This document shows positions 43,395-54,752 of a stretch of DNA of 64,000 nucleotides, piece by piece (position 1 is the stretch's first letter; each line of letters opens with the position of its first letter). The notes below the pieces were generated by a model that saw nothing but the letters and a program-made list of their open reading frames with translations, ran no database searches and was not told the DNA's origin. Source of the DNA: Sequoia sempervirens (Eukaryota; Streptophyta; Pinopsida; Cupressales; Cupressaceae); assembly GCA_007258455.2 (NCBI GenBank), contig VDFB02047230.1:159100635-159164634 (forward strand), written 5' to 3'. A program made the translations under genes and the position numbers.

Positions 43395-45539
43395 TTGCAA
43401 ATCACACGAATGTTGTTCAAAATCCATCACACCAATATGTCCCCATCACCTTTCACAATGACCCATCATCATCATCATTTAATGCAACACCATCAAACAT
43501 CATCATTTCCCCAAGGGAGCATGCCACTCACTTTCCCACCACTCCCACCCTTGTCATTAACATCCATATCACCTCTTGGTTTGGGGCTACCTTTGCTACC
43601 ACCGCTCATCCAAAACATCCCCCTAACCATTAATCAAGGCATCATACCAAATCCTCCCCCCTTTCCATCGATATCACAATAACAGATGGAAACCATCCCC
43701 ATAGCACAAGCAACCAACACATCATCTATCATCCCTCAAAACATGGTCTCTCAAGGATTAACCATATTGATCACACCATCCACCACTCAAATCTCAATCA
43801 TCAATATGACAATACCTCTTATCACCACAACAAGCACTATTCCAAAACCACCTTTTCCACCACCACCCAAACCAAACACATCAAACCAATACAGCATTGT
43901 GTTGCAAGCTGCTCAACAGGTTGCTTATCAGAAGGCACTCCAACAAAACCAAAACTAACAAGCTGCACAAGTTGCTCAAGTTGCCCAATCCACACTAAAA
44001 TACCAACAAGCACAAGCTCAGGCTCAAATGCAAGCGCAAGCTCAAGCCCAATAACAAGCCCAACAAGAAAATGTTGTTCAAATTCCCAACAAAATGTTAA
44101 CAACTCCATGTATCGATCCAAGTCAACGATCACATAATCAAGACATATCTATCAACAAATACATGGAAGATATTTCTACCTCATCCAAAGATCAAATCAA
44201 CATACATCAAGAGTCACTTTTTGATCATGATAAGAATCCCTCAACAATATTCGACAATGATCTATTTCAAGGAGTGTTAACATTATTTGATCTTGTAATC
44301 AACAATCCATCGACCAATGATCATGTTGATAATGTCTCTACATCACCTAATGAGTTAGAGGACATATCTCAAAAATCTATTCTAAAGCATGATCAACATC
44401 TCTCACCAAAGTCTAGCAATGGTCCTTTCCAAGACATATTGACATCCTTCAACCTCATGATTGCAAATATTGAAGGAATCTTCAACTCAACACTTGATCC
44501 AAACTGACTCAAAGATCAAGAAGATATTGAGACACTTCCCATCCAAGAACCCTTTATAAGCAATCCATCCTTTGAAATTGACCCATGTCAAGAACTTGAT
44601 CCAAAGCATGTTGAAAGCAATTCTGAAATCATTCAAGATCAAGAATACATATCTCCAAGATATTACAATGATCTAATGGAAACTCTCCTATCTATACAAG
44701 ATGCACATACTCCATCTACCCATGAGATGATTTTTATGGATGGACACATAGATGATCTTCATTCAGAACAAGATTCTTCTACTCCTGACATTATTACACA
44801 AAAAGAGCAAGTTATTGAGTTCACAACATCAGGATCAGACATATCCCAAATTTAGACTGAGGACATCATGTATGAAGATATCCAGCATTATCCACTCAAG
44901 GAAGTAGATCAAACATAACAAGATATTTCAAAGTCAGCAAAGCAACAAATTGAAATAACATCATCTATAGTGGTCATTTATCAGATAGTGCTTATTGAAC
45001 AAGACATCTCAAAATAGGCAGAATCAAAGCATGAAGGTAATAATTCCACAATACTGGGGGAAACTATGTCTCAAGCAAATGTCAACATAGGGAGCACGAA
45101 AAATCCTTATGATGAAACAAGTTTCAATAATACAACCATCCACGTCATGAATCTTCATCCACCCATCACCCCATCCATGAATTGGGACCAACATCAAAAG
45201 AAAGATTTGAATCAAAGCACAAAGAATGTTATCAAAGAAAAATAAGCAAACAAGAATAATGGACAAATCAAATACACATGGCTACCAAAGAATACAAAGA
45301 AAGATTATCCCTATCAAACTCCATTAGTCAAGAAACTATGGGAAAAAATAAAAAAGGGAAAATTATCCATCAAAGATGTCCACAAAAGCAAAAGCAAGTT
45401 TTTCAAGCGACATACAAAGTGTATCAAGCAATTCGTCCTAATTCCACGCACACTTCTGTATCCACCTATCATTGCTCATCTTCCCAAGTTTGGAGAGTCA
45501 AAGGTTCCAAATTGTCAACCAATCCAATTCTCAAATTGA
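43395..45539 (+). pseudogene. Element C long Gln/Pro/Ser-rich ORF (gag-like?)
   Basis: One frame runs about 715 codons with several internal stops and no net frameshift. It opens His- and Pro-rich (HHHHHLMQHHQ, PLPPLSL). The middle is Ala/Gln-rich (QAAQQVAYQKALQQNQN; QAQAQAQMQAQAQAQ). A long acidic, Ser/Asp/Gln-rich half follows. The C-terminus is basic (KKGKLSIKDVHKSKSKFFKR) and ends at TGA 45537-45539. Stops replace expected Gln inside Gln runs (NQN-TAA-QAAQ; QAQ-TAA-QAQQ). An alternative N-terminal frame (43310, MPNENIPSTTIPNMKFLNRH) may be the true start with a frameshift. There is no zinc knuckle or protease. Its place as sole ORF suggests a gag-like role, which is inference. Confidence 0.5.
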
Positions 45540-48500
45540 CCATGTATTGGCAATGACCCTTCATCATAAGGATTCTGAAGGCACTCTATCTCGATGTGCG
45601 CATAGAGAGAGTTAACCCTGGTATCAATAAAGCAGATCAAGAACCCAAAAAGTTGCATTCAAGTGCATGTATCTTAGCAAAGCAACTTCTTCAAGCAGGA
45701 TATCAATGGCGCATCATGACAGAAACATCTACATCAGCAACACCTTGTGGTTCAACATGAGCTTTAAATCTTTCATAGAAAAATAGAAAAAATAAAAGAA
45801 TATGAGAATCCAAAAAAAAATAGAAAAAGGATTGAAAACAGTAAAGAAAAAAATTGTCCTCTAATGAAAACCACTTCAGTGGCGCTTTGGGTAGGTACCA
45901 TGATGAAATCCTGGAAAACAGGCATCATGTGTAGAATCGAGCATCTACGTGCGCTAGTTCAAGTGAAAGCATCTTATCCCATCCATAATAAATCTAGCAT
46001 TCCATCCATCTCATCCATAATAAATCCATTCATCCATGAACCATTTATCCAATCCATCTTTATCCATTTGCATCCATAGTCCAAATTATCTTGATCTTGG
46101 TAAAAGTTTGGTGCACACTTTACGCTTGCTTATGGTAAACATCTTGACATGGGTCATTTTCATTGATCCTATCCTACCCAGCATTATCTGAGCCATGAAG
46201 CATTATCCAAATGAGAATTCTTTATCTGAACACCTTATCTTATCACAAGATAATCCATAGACCTATCCGAGCATCCACACATCGCGTTCCATACATTGCT
46301 AGACACTGGGGGCAGATATTTACATCTTGCTTCAAGAATAAATCTTGATCTATATCCTCCAACTTATGTGGTGATCTGAACATTGGAAAATGTGAAATGA
46401 AATTGGTCCACCACTTGTGGGAAAAAATCCAAATCACTAACCCATGGCACATTTTTACGAGAAGACATTCCTTATCAATCTTCATTTTTCATCGAACATC
46501 AATCCAAACAATCAATATCAATTGCATCTAACGTGTGCTTCAACATCACATTGAGTCATTCAAAAAAAAATTGTTCCAAATCAAGCTTCAAAATCCTAAT
46601 CAATCAAGTCCAATCAATCCATAATCTTGGGATATCCTTCCCAATCATTGTGTTGCTAAACACTATCCTTGCATTGTTGTGCATCCTCAACAATGTTATC
46701 ATCATCATCAATCCATCGATTCGATTAGTCAACCTTAGCTTGGTCTTCAACAAAATCCTAAATAGAGCACTGATATCATCACACACATCCATATCCAAGT
46801 CGTCAAAATTGTGCGAAAAGTCCAAAACACATCAAAATCCAAAATCACTCATAAAAATAGAAAATGTCAAAAACATGGAATCCGAACTACATCATCTCTA
46901 AGCTTAAACGTAGGCAAGGCTAATCTTTGATCAGCCCCCGAGACACAAAATCCAAAAACATTCATAAAATCACATAAAACCCAAAAACATTGCAAAAAAA
47001 TCCAAAAGTCCAAAAACAGTCATAAAATCAAAAAACCCAAAAAATAGCCTCAAAACATTTCAAAAAGATCAAAAACATTCAAAAAAACCCAAAAAATCCA
47101 TCTGTCCCATCTCGCTTTCACCCACAATAATCAATCATCACACTCACCCTTTGGCAAAACAAATAGAAACAAGTACAACAATCAGCAAAAGCAAGCTTCA
47201 AACGTAAAATCAAAAGAAAACTTCAAACTTTTAAATGCAAAATCAAAATCTTGATCATTTTCAAACATGTCAGACAACCTTATATCAACAGCTTATCAAA
47301 CAACTTATCAACCCATCATCATCCTATACAATGCCTATCCTAGGATATATCATTCCGACAATGGGCATCATTTTGGATATCACTTTGGATACTTATCCAA
47401 AACAAAACACATCCCTTTGGTTGTAGGTATGAAAAACATTGATTTGTTTGTTTACTTGATCTTTTCTTTTGATTTATCTTGTTGCGCTCATTCCAATGAC
47501 CTCTCAATGATGTCTAATCAAAATGATTTAGAGAGAAAGGAATGGGGCAACGATCATTATCTTTTGTTTTTTGTTCTTTTTGGAGGTTCTTGTAATATAA
47601 CCTTGGTGAATACTTGCTTTGTTAGGTGTGTATGGAAAGTGTTTTTGGCAGCTTGTTGATTATTTCATTGATGGGTTATACCTTTCCATTTTTTGCTCCA
47701 AGATGTTTGAAACTTTGGAAGTGCATCCTAGCAAGGTTTTTGTATGTCAGGTGTGAACAAGAATACTCCTATTTGTTTGTCGATTCAAAGTCCATCACAC
47801 TAGGTGCAACGCCATCCTAGTTCTTTATACCTTGATGCATCGTGCTTACATGTGTTATCAAACATAAGGTAATTGTCCCTTTGAAAATCCCAACTCCTCG
47901 GCAAGTAATCATCATCATCATCATCTCATGTCTTTTTGGAATCTCTTGTTTTCTTCTATCTCTTGCTTTTTGTGCTAACATGGTACCATGACAAATAATC
48001 ATAAATCATCACCATTGCATCTATCTTGCATCCACAAAACCGTCAGCATACTGCATAATGCATATCATATCATATAGAAAGCATTAATCATACCACATGT
48101 GTTCATCTCCATCATTGCATAATATAGATTGGTTATTCTAAACATCTCATAAACCATACATTTATCATCTATTTGCATAATCATAAAAGCATCATCATAT
48201 GATATCATGTGCATCCATATCATCCATGCATCATCATATCATCCAAACATCATAATCATCTCATTTATATCATCAATAATGTAACTGTCATGGTACAAAT
48301 CAGGATCAACTATGTGTAATATCTCAAAATATACATGAGGCTACCCATGGTCGATGACTGTCTATACATCATCAAAATTGTCTACGTCAAATATCTAATC
48401 TTTCTAAAGAATTATCTTTCATCCTCTAATTAGTAGAACCACTCCTCTCACATTTTATCGCGATCTCGATTTGAAATTAGTATTTCCACTCGATCTCTCA

Positions 48501-48630
48501 AGGGGGCAGTATACCAGCATAATTATTCTCGTTGGGGCAACAGTGTGGCATCCGAAAAATCAGAATTTTTTTGAATTTTGATCAATTCAGTTTCTTCTTT
48601 GAACCAACGCAATGAGTACATTGCTTCAAC
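45540..48630 (+). other. Downstream non-coding region of element C
   Basis: No pol domain recognised. It contains ATC-rich runs (47905-47925) and an A-rich array at 46935-47100. Confidence 0.5.
46935..47100. repeat. A-rich degenerate tandem array
   Basis: Words such as CCAAAAACATTCATAAAATC and AAAAACCCAAAAAA recur at roughly 17-25 bp. Confidence 0.5.
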
Positions 48631-48641
48631 GAGGGGAAAAT
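48631..48641 (+). other. Element C polypurine tract
   Basis: GAGGGGAAAAT immediately before the TG of the 3' LTR. Confidence 0.75.
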
Positions 48642-49902
48642 TGTAGACACATAAAATGTGCATGCACTCGATCCTGATCTACTAACATCGCTTCATCCTA
48701 ATTTATCCCTCTATCTAACCATTTAATCAAATAGCCTTATTTGATTAAAGTCATCATAATTCCCCTTTTAATTAAATAAATCCCTCGATTTAATTAAATC
48801 ATTGTTTCTATGTAATTAGCTAGGTCATTTCATCTTCATGTCTTTGTTTAATTAATTAATCCATATTATCTGATTAAATATCTAAAGTTCATCTAATTAA
48901 ATTATATAAATCAAACATTTATCTAATTTAATCTAACATCACCCCCTTTGGTTAAATAAATTAAAAATATTTATTTAACTAAGTCTAAATCATTCTCCTC
49001 TCATTTTGAGTTATTTAAATCCTAAAATCTAAGTCAAAATGGTCAAATCAACTAACATCATTTAAATTAATCAAATCATGATTAATGTTAATCCTAATCA
49101 CTCAAATCCTCTAGATTTTGCAACTTGCACATGAAAATCAATTTAATTGATTTATAAATCATCTATTTTCATTCAAAAAAGACATCAAAGATGGAATATT
49201 CCTCAAATTTGAAATCTCCCCCCAAAAGGACTTGTCCCTTCCAAAAAAACATTTAAAATATCTTACATGTCCTTTTCTTGAGCCATGTGCATTTGCTTCA
49301 CCTTTCACCTCATCCTTCAAGCCATATTTTGAATTTGAATCTCCCCCCTCTTTGCACAATCCTCAAAACTTGCACATCCTCCATCCACTCATAGGTTGAC
49401 AAATGGCACTTTTCCATTGGTTAATTCTTAGTCCCACATTTCTCTATTTTGTTCATTCATCCATCTTCTCATTCTATAAATAAGAGGCTAATCTCCTCAT
49501 TTCATTATCCACAATTTGAGTAAACTTACTATGCTCAAATATTTAGCAAATTCCATCCATTATCATTGAATCTTAGCTAGGTTAAGCAGGTTTTTCCATT
49601 GGAGCACTCGCCATCCTTCATCAAAGTGGATCATTCATCAACATTCATTAAGCTTGCATAATAGGAATTGGGAAAGGGCCAATTTTCACATCAAATTGGC
49701 ACCAATTCCCCCATGGGATCATGAGTTTGCTAGTTGAATTAGGATTCAATCTCTATTTTATTGTTTTCTTATTGTGTTCATATATTTTCCTAATTTAAGC
49801 TTTGTAAATGGATTTCATGGGGAATCCTTGTTCTTTCTTGCATTCTAATTCTAATGTGTTTCTTCTTATTGTTTTGTAGGTATTAGGATTGGGGTTCACA
49901 CA
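48642..49902 (+). repeat. 3' LTR of element C
   Basis: It starts TGTAGACACATAAAATG and ends GGTTCACACA, 1261 bp. It is intact, unlike the 5' copy. The TATA box is at 49475-49482. Confidence 0.85.
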
Positions 49903-50268
49903 CTATTTTCAGCTATGGTGATTATATTTTGATAGTTATTGATACATACTTGTTACCTTTGGATTGAGTGTTTGTGTATTGGGATATCATTTAGAAGTAG
50001 GACTTATGCTTCCTTGTTTCAAATAGTGTGGCATCGCTTTGGATGGTTTCTTATCTTTGTGTGTGGGCATGATGTAGGATGAGAGCATTCACACTTGAGA
50101 TGGTGGTCACCTTGATTCTTATTGTAGTTATCTTGATGGAGCACATGGATCACTTTGATTCCTTGATGGTATATGTGGCTAGAGGGATTGTTCCATTGTT
50201 CATGCTTGAGTTTACTTGTTTACTCCTTATGCAATGTGTACAAAAAGTGAGAATTTTATAAAAATACA
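49903..50268 (+). other. Right internal part of element D
   Basis: GT-rich non-coding DNA in the same style as 32700-35180, ending in an A/G-leaning stretch (CAAAAAGTGAGAA) before the D 3' LTR start at 50269. Confidence 0.55.
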
Positions 50269-50296
50269 TGTTTTCCACCTTGCATAATGTTATATT
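50269..50296 (+). repeat. First 28 bp of the element D 3' LTR
   Basis: TGTTTTCCACCTTGCATAAT matches the start of the 5' LTR at 30936 with one change. Copia B is inserted right after it. Confidence 0.65.
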
Positions 50297-51914
50297 TGTT
50301 AGATGCAAATGACAACTGAGAGGGGGGTGAATCATTTGTACATTAAAACATTCAATCCCTCATTAAATTTCAAACCCTTATCAAACTCTAAACCTCACTA
50401 AGAATTAGCATAATGTAAACATGTGAAATAACAATGCAAACACAAACATACACAAGAGAACACTAGATTTACATGGAAAACCCAAGAAGGGAAAAACCAC
50501 AGTGAGGATTAGCTCAAATATGTATGAATAGAAACACCAAATACAATTAGGCTCACTTCCTATAAAAAGAAGAAAAGCTCACTACCAAAATGACTCACTA
50601 TCTGGAAGAAAGAAGAATAGAGGAAAACTATTACAAAGAGACTCACTATATCAAGGCAACAAGAGAAATCAACCACTACAACTCTATGTCATTTGTAACC
50701 TTTAGCTCACTGCCTTCAATAACTTCAAGCACACTAAAATGTAGACACCTTTTGCTCACTGCATTTCAAAGTTATATGCATTAAATATCACACTCAGATC
50801 ACCACACTTGATCACATTTTTATCATTTTCACTCTACTCATCTCAACACAAACTCCGCCTTGCATTTATACCATTCGTGACCTAAGCAATCTCAATTTGG
50901 TTGGCCTCAATGAAATGTATGCACCTCAAACATGCAACACCAAAATAGGTTGGCACCAAACACTTCCATGGTGGAAAGAAGTGAAGGTAGACCATGCCAT
51001 GGGTTAACTAGGACCCAAATCTATATCACCATGCTACACAACACATTCACAATCCATGAGGTTCCTTCACAAATAACACTAGCACGCCAGGTCGATAAAA
51101 CTTGAACTAACATTACAAGCGACCATATACATGCTTCTCCAACTTTGAAAACAACATGCAAACCACACAAGAACACTTCACAACATCCACACAACATCCC
51201 AAATGTTCCAACATCATTAGAATATTCTACAATACTACCACAACCACATGAAACTGAAGAACACTTTCATTTTGTGCAACCAGACACATTGGCATGAACA
51301 TACAACTTACTAACCAACCTTGTGAAACATATTAGCACCTGAAACCTCAAGTGAAGGAATTTACAAACAATATAAGAAAATTCCCAAATCTGTAAGACAA
51401 GAAACCTCAACACAGAGAAATACAAAGTAGTCTCATTTCTCCCAAACAACTTTCTTCATAGACAAACACATTGTCAAACACATCTTCTACTACTGCATGA
51501 TCCAAAACCTAAAACTCTAGATATAAAACTTCTAAATACCTTTGATCATCACATCCAAATCACACAAGCATATCTTCAAACATGAAGAAATGCGGAGCAC
51601 AACACTAAACACACCTCGATCACATTACACACTCTTTTATTCAAATTTTCTCAAAAGCACTTGGAAACCAAGTGAACTAGTTGCATCAACAACACCAACA
51701 CAACACTACAACATCTTCTCATCATCAACACAACATCAATAATACCAAAAATCTCCCCATCTACAATATCTAATTAACACCACAATAGAGGTTGGTATCA
51801 ATGAAAATACTAAAGACAACATAGTGCAACACACTCACTGCTAACACTCCAACAATCTTCCTAACCATAATAGAGGTTGACATCAATGAAAACACTAGCA
51901 TCATAATTGCAACA
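50297..51914 (-). repeat. 3' LTR of copia B
   Basis: 1618 bp. On the plus strand it runs from TGTTAGATGCAAATGACAAC to AATTGCAACA, and pairs with 62418-64000. A minus-strand TATA box (TATAAATGC) lies near 50868-50860. The preceding five bases are ATATT (left target-site half). Confidence 0.85.
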
Positions 51915-51926
51915 ATATCCACCTTT
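51915..51926 (-). other. Copia B polypurine tract (degenerate)
   Basis: The minus strand reads AAAGGTGGATAT just before the 3' LTR. In copia A the same place has AAAGGGGGAGAT. Confidence 0.65.
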
Positions 51927-52089
51927 GTCATTGATGAAAATACCAACTCTAAAAACCCATCAACAACAAAATCAACTCTGCATTAAGTAGAACTCCCCCT
52001 TACTAGGATACACTTCACTCTCTCCCTTTCTTCTGATATTCAAATAACATTCTCTTCTTCTTTCTATTCTCTCTGCAATCATAACTTTT

Positions 52090-52440
52090 TCTCCCCCTAT
52101 CTAAGGAGTTCTTCAACCATTACTTTCCCTTGTGTTTTTTAGATCATACTCTCCTCCTTTGACATGAATTATTTCCTTGTATTTTACAAACTTCACTCTC
52201 TCTCCCCCTTTGAAATCAATGGCAAATGGAAACATCGTTCCCTTTGAAACACCACCATATAGAATTTTTATTTTTTGTTCCCCCCCTTTGACATATGCAT
52301 ACATCACTTTAACACTTCTTGAAACACCAGCAAGCAACTATTCCCACTACTCTTCTTTGTATACTTATCATTATTGCACACATTGCACTACTCATTCTTC
52401 ACTTACTTTTTAGTTCTTCACCAGGTACTCCCCCTAAAAG
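52090..52440 (-). repeat. Array of extra polypurine-tract-like copies
   Basis: CAAAGGGGGAGA-like words on the minus strand recur near 52095, 52160, 52205, 52285 and 52425. Several are followed or preceded by similar text (TTGATTTCAAAGGGGGAGA; ATGTCAAAGGAGGAGA; ATGTCAAAGGGGGGGAAC). Translated, they produce the repeated KGGE of the ORF at 52337-52113, which is therefore not a gene. The array lies between the end of RNase H and the 3' LTR. Confidence 0.7.
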
Positions 52441-52509
52441 GTGGCCTTAAACAACAATCCAAGACCAAGAATGTATCTTGAAGTGCTTCCCTTGATAGAT
52501 GTACCATTT

Positions 52510-53515
52510 ATGCATCTAATTTAAAGGAGGGGCAGTAGCCCTTAACTTTTGTCATACATACTCAAATGTATCTTTAGGAAGAGCCTTGGTGAAAATATCT
52601 TCAACTTTATCCTTTCTAGGCACATACTCTAGCTTCACCTCATTCTCTGTAACCTTGTCTCTTAGAAAGTGATATTGGATAGAGATATGTTTTATTCTTG
52701 AATGCATTACTAATTTCTTTGAAATAATGATAGTACTTGTATTATCACAATAGATATATAAATAGGTTCATCGTATGATACTTTGATATCCTTCAATATT
52801 TTCTTCATCCACAACACCTATATACAACATGATGTTGCTGCAATATATTATGCTTTTGTAGTAGATAATGACATTGAATCTTGCTTCTTACTCAACCATG
52901 AAACCAATATGCTTCCAAGAAAGAAAGAACCTCCACTTTTAATTTTTCTATCATTTGTACAACCTTCCCAATCTACATTTGTATATGTATTCAAGGAGAA
53001 ATCAATATCCCTAGGATACCATAAACCAAAGTACAAAGTGCCTTTTAAGTATCTAAATATCCTCTTTACTGTTGCAACATGAGATTCTCAAGGATCTTCT
53101 TGAAAGCTTCCACAAGACAAATTGAATATATGATATATGGTCTAGTAGTAGTTAGGTATAAAATTCCACCAATCATTGAACTATACTTTCTTTGATCTAT
53201 CTTAGGAGATTCATCATTCTTGCTCAATTTGCAACCAATAACCATAGGATTACATATCGATTTAGAATCCTTCATCCCAAACTTCTTCAATATTTCCTTA
53301 ATATACTTTGATTATGAAATTAAAATGCCTTTCTCTATTTTATTGATTTGTAACCCAAGGAAGAAATTCATCTCCCCGCACATTGACATCTCAAACTCTT
53401 TCAACATCTCTACAAACTTATCTTGCATTCCTTCATTTCATCCAATTATTATCATCAACATACACTACCACAATCAAAATTTGTTCTCCCTCAACCTTGA
53501 AGTAAAGGTTGCTAT
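52510..53515 (-). pseudogene. Copia B RT (3' part) and RNase H
   Basis: After element E the frame resumes with SNLYFKVEG and VYVDD near 53465, so the catalytic Asp pair is kept. 53290-53066 has KKFGMKDSKSICNPMVIGCK. 53036-52848 has TNVDWEGCTNDRKIKSGG, then SWLSKKQDSMSLSTTKA. The expected Glu of STTEAEY is Lys and a stop follows. The end reads CDNTSTIIISKKLVMHSRIK, then LEYVPRKDKVEDIFTKALPK and a stop near 52550. Multiple frameshifts. Confidence 0.85.
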
Positions 53516-54736
53516 TGTAAGAGAGGGAGATCACCACATGCAAGGCCCTAGGTCACAGAGGGCCAAGATGAGGAAGGCTTCCCTAGCTTACCTCAGCTAA
53601 AGGGGTGTTAGGATATGCGGGACGAGAATGATGAGGACTATGAGGTCCTTCAACCACTCTATAGACCTGAAATGCAGGAAGGGGCTAGGAAAGTTGGTTT
53701 TCTAGTTCAACACTACACCTTAGGGACCTCTCTGCCCAAGGACAAAAGCGCGGTGTGTTGGCATCTCTAAAGTGTGTTGTCGTCTATACGACCAGATAAC
53801 AGCAAAGACAAGGGAAAACCTAGAAAAACTACCTAACGACCCAACTAATTAACTAAAGGGTCAAAATAATGTGATTAAGTAAATAAAGTATTCTCTAATG
53901 TTGTAAAGCATAAATGCAAGAGTGAAAAGGGAAAGAATGATCTCACCAAGAAACTCGTTTTCCAGCTAGCTCTTTGAAAGTATGTTCACCTACACACACA
54001 AAGGAAAGGAAAATTTTGGGTGGTTGTGTAGGGACCTACCTCAGTCAGACCCTCATTTAGGTGTTTCCACCTCCATGGATAGCTAAGAAAGCGAGATAAA
54101 GAGAACAATGTAATAAAGAGCACAGGAGCACTACAAAATAGTAAAGTGCTAACTCAACCAAGTGATAGAGGAGAGGAGAGGGAAGCTTACCACCTCCACC
54201 AAGAGCACTCAAGGCTGCTTGGGGGAGAAAATGAGAGTAATCGAGCCTCTGTTGCAATGGTGTGGTCCCAAACTTGCTCTATCAAAGTGATGGAGTGGAG
54301 CTTCTATTGCTATGGAATGCTTGGAATGTTGCTTGAGAATGAGTGAAGTGATCTTGTGAAGTGATAGAATGTGTGCTTGAAGTTGTGAAGAAGCTAGAAT
54401 GCATGTTGAAGGAATGAATTTGAAGAAGGAATGAAAGAAATGGCCATATTCGGGTCAGTCGGATAAAGGGAGCATTACAACTTGACTCCCAATGAGAAGT
54501 GTAATGCCTCTGCAGGTTTAGCCACAAGAATTTGCTAGGGACGTAAGTGGGCTATGTGGACGTCTGCGCACCATGCGGGTGTCCTCGACAAAAACACCTC
54601 CACGGATGCTTCAAACAAATGCCAAGTGTGATGAATGCAACGGGCTTAGTTGGAATTAAGCCTTTGAACTTGGTTTTCTAAGGTGGATAAAGGAAAAAAG
54701 GGGATTTTCACATGGGTGCAAATTTACTCCCATACA
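53516..54736 (-). repeat. 3' LTR of element E
   Basis: Plus-strand ends TGTAAGAGAGGGAGATCACC and ACTCCCATACA. It matches the right LTR throughout, with small indels (for example about 21 bp near 53745). Confidence 0.85.
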
Positions 54737-54752
54737 TTTTTCCCCCACTTTA
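54737..54752 (-). other. Element E polypurine tract
   Basis: The minus strand reads AAAGTGGGGGAAAAA just before TGTATGGGAG. Confidence 0.75.

Larger units (their letters stand above)
35185..49902 (+). mobile_element. Element C: LTR retrotransposon with a gag-like ORF and no pol
   Basis: Two LTRs (35185-40571, split by a LINE, and 48642-49902) share long near-identical stretches, for example the run from AATCAAATAGCCTTATTTGA onward. A primer-site-like sequence follows the first LTR and a polypurine tract precedes the second. Without the LINE the element is about 10.6 kb with an 8.1-kb internal region. Only one long decayed ORF (43395-45539) is present. It sits inside element D. The 5' edge is fuzzy (TTTTAGACAC against TGTAGACAC), so the target duplication is unresolved. 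Confidence 0.8.
30936..50296 (+). mobile_element. Element D: coding-poor LTR retrotransposon (LARD-like), split by C
   Basis: The 5' LTR (30936-31546) starts TGTTGTCCACCTTGCATAAT. The matching word TGTTTTCCACCTTGCATAAT appears at 50269, where the 3' LTR begins and is cut off at 50296 by copia B. An initiator-Met-type primer site follows the 5' LTR. The internal DNA (31547 to ~35184 and 49903-50268, about 4 kb) shows no gag or pol. A long internal region with LTRs and no coding fits the LARD class. The span includes element C and the LINE nested in it. Confidence 0.7.

Noticed and set aside
52113..52337. ORF with repeated KGGE motif
   Set aside because: The motif is the translation of the serial polypurine tracts next to the copia B 3' LTR.
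53220..53600. 126-codon plus-strand ORF at 53220-53600
   Set aside because: Antisense to copia B RT and crossing the element E boundary.
54057..54257. Near-identical 66-codon ORFs at 54057-54257 and 58613-58813
   Set aside because: They are the same segment of the two element E LTRs; conservation reflects LTR duplication, not coding.
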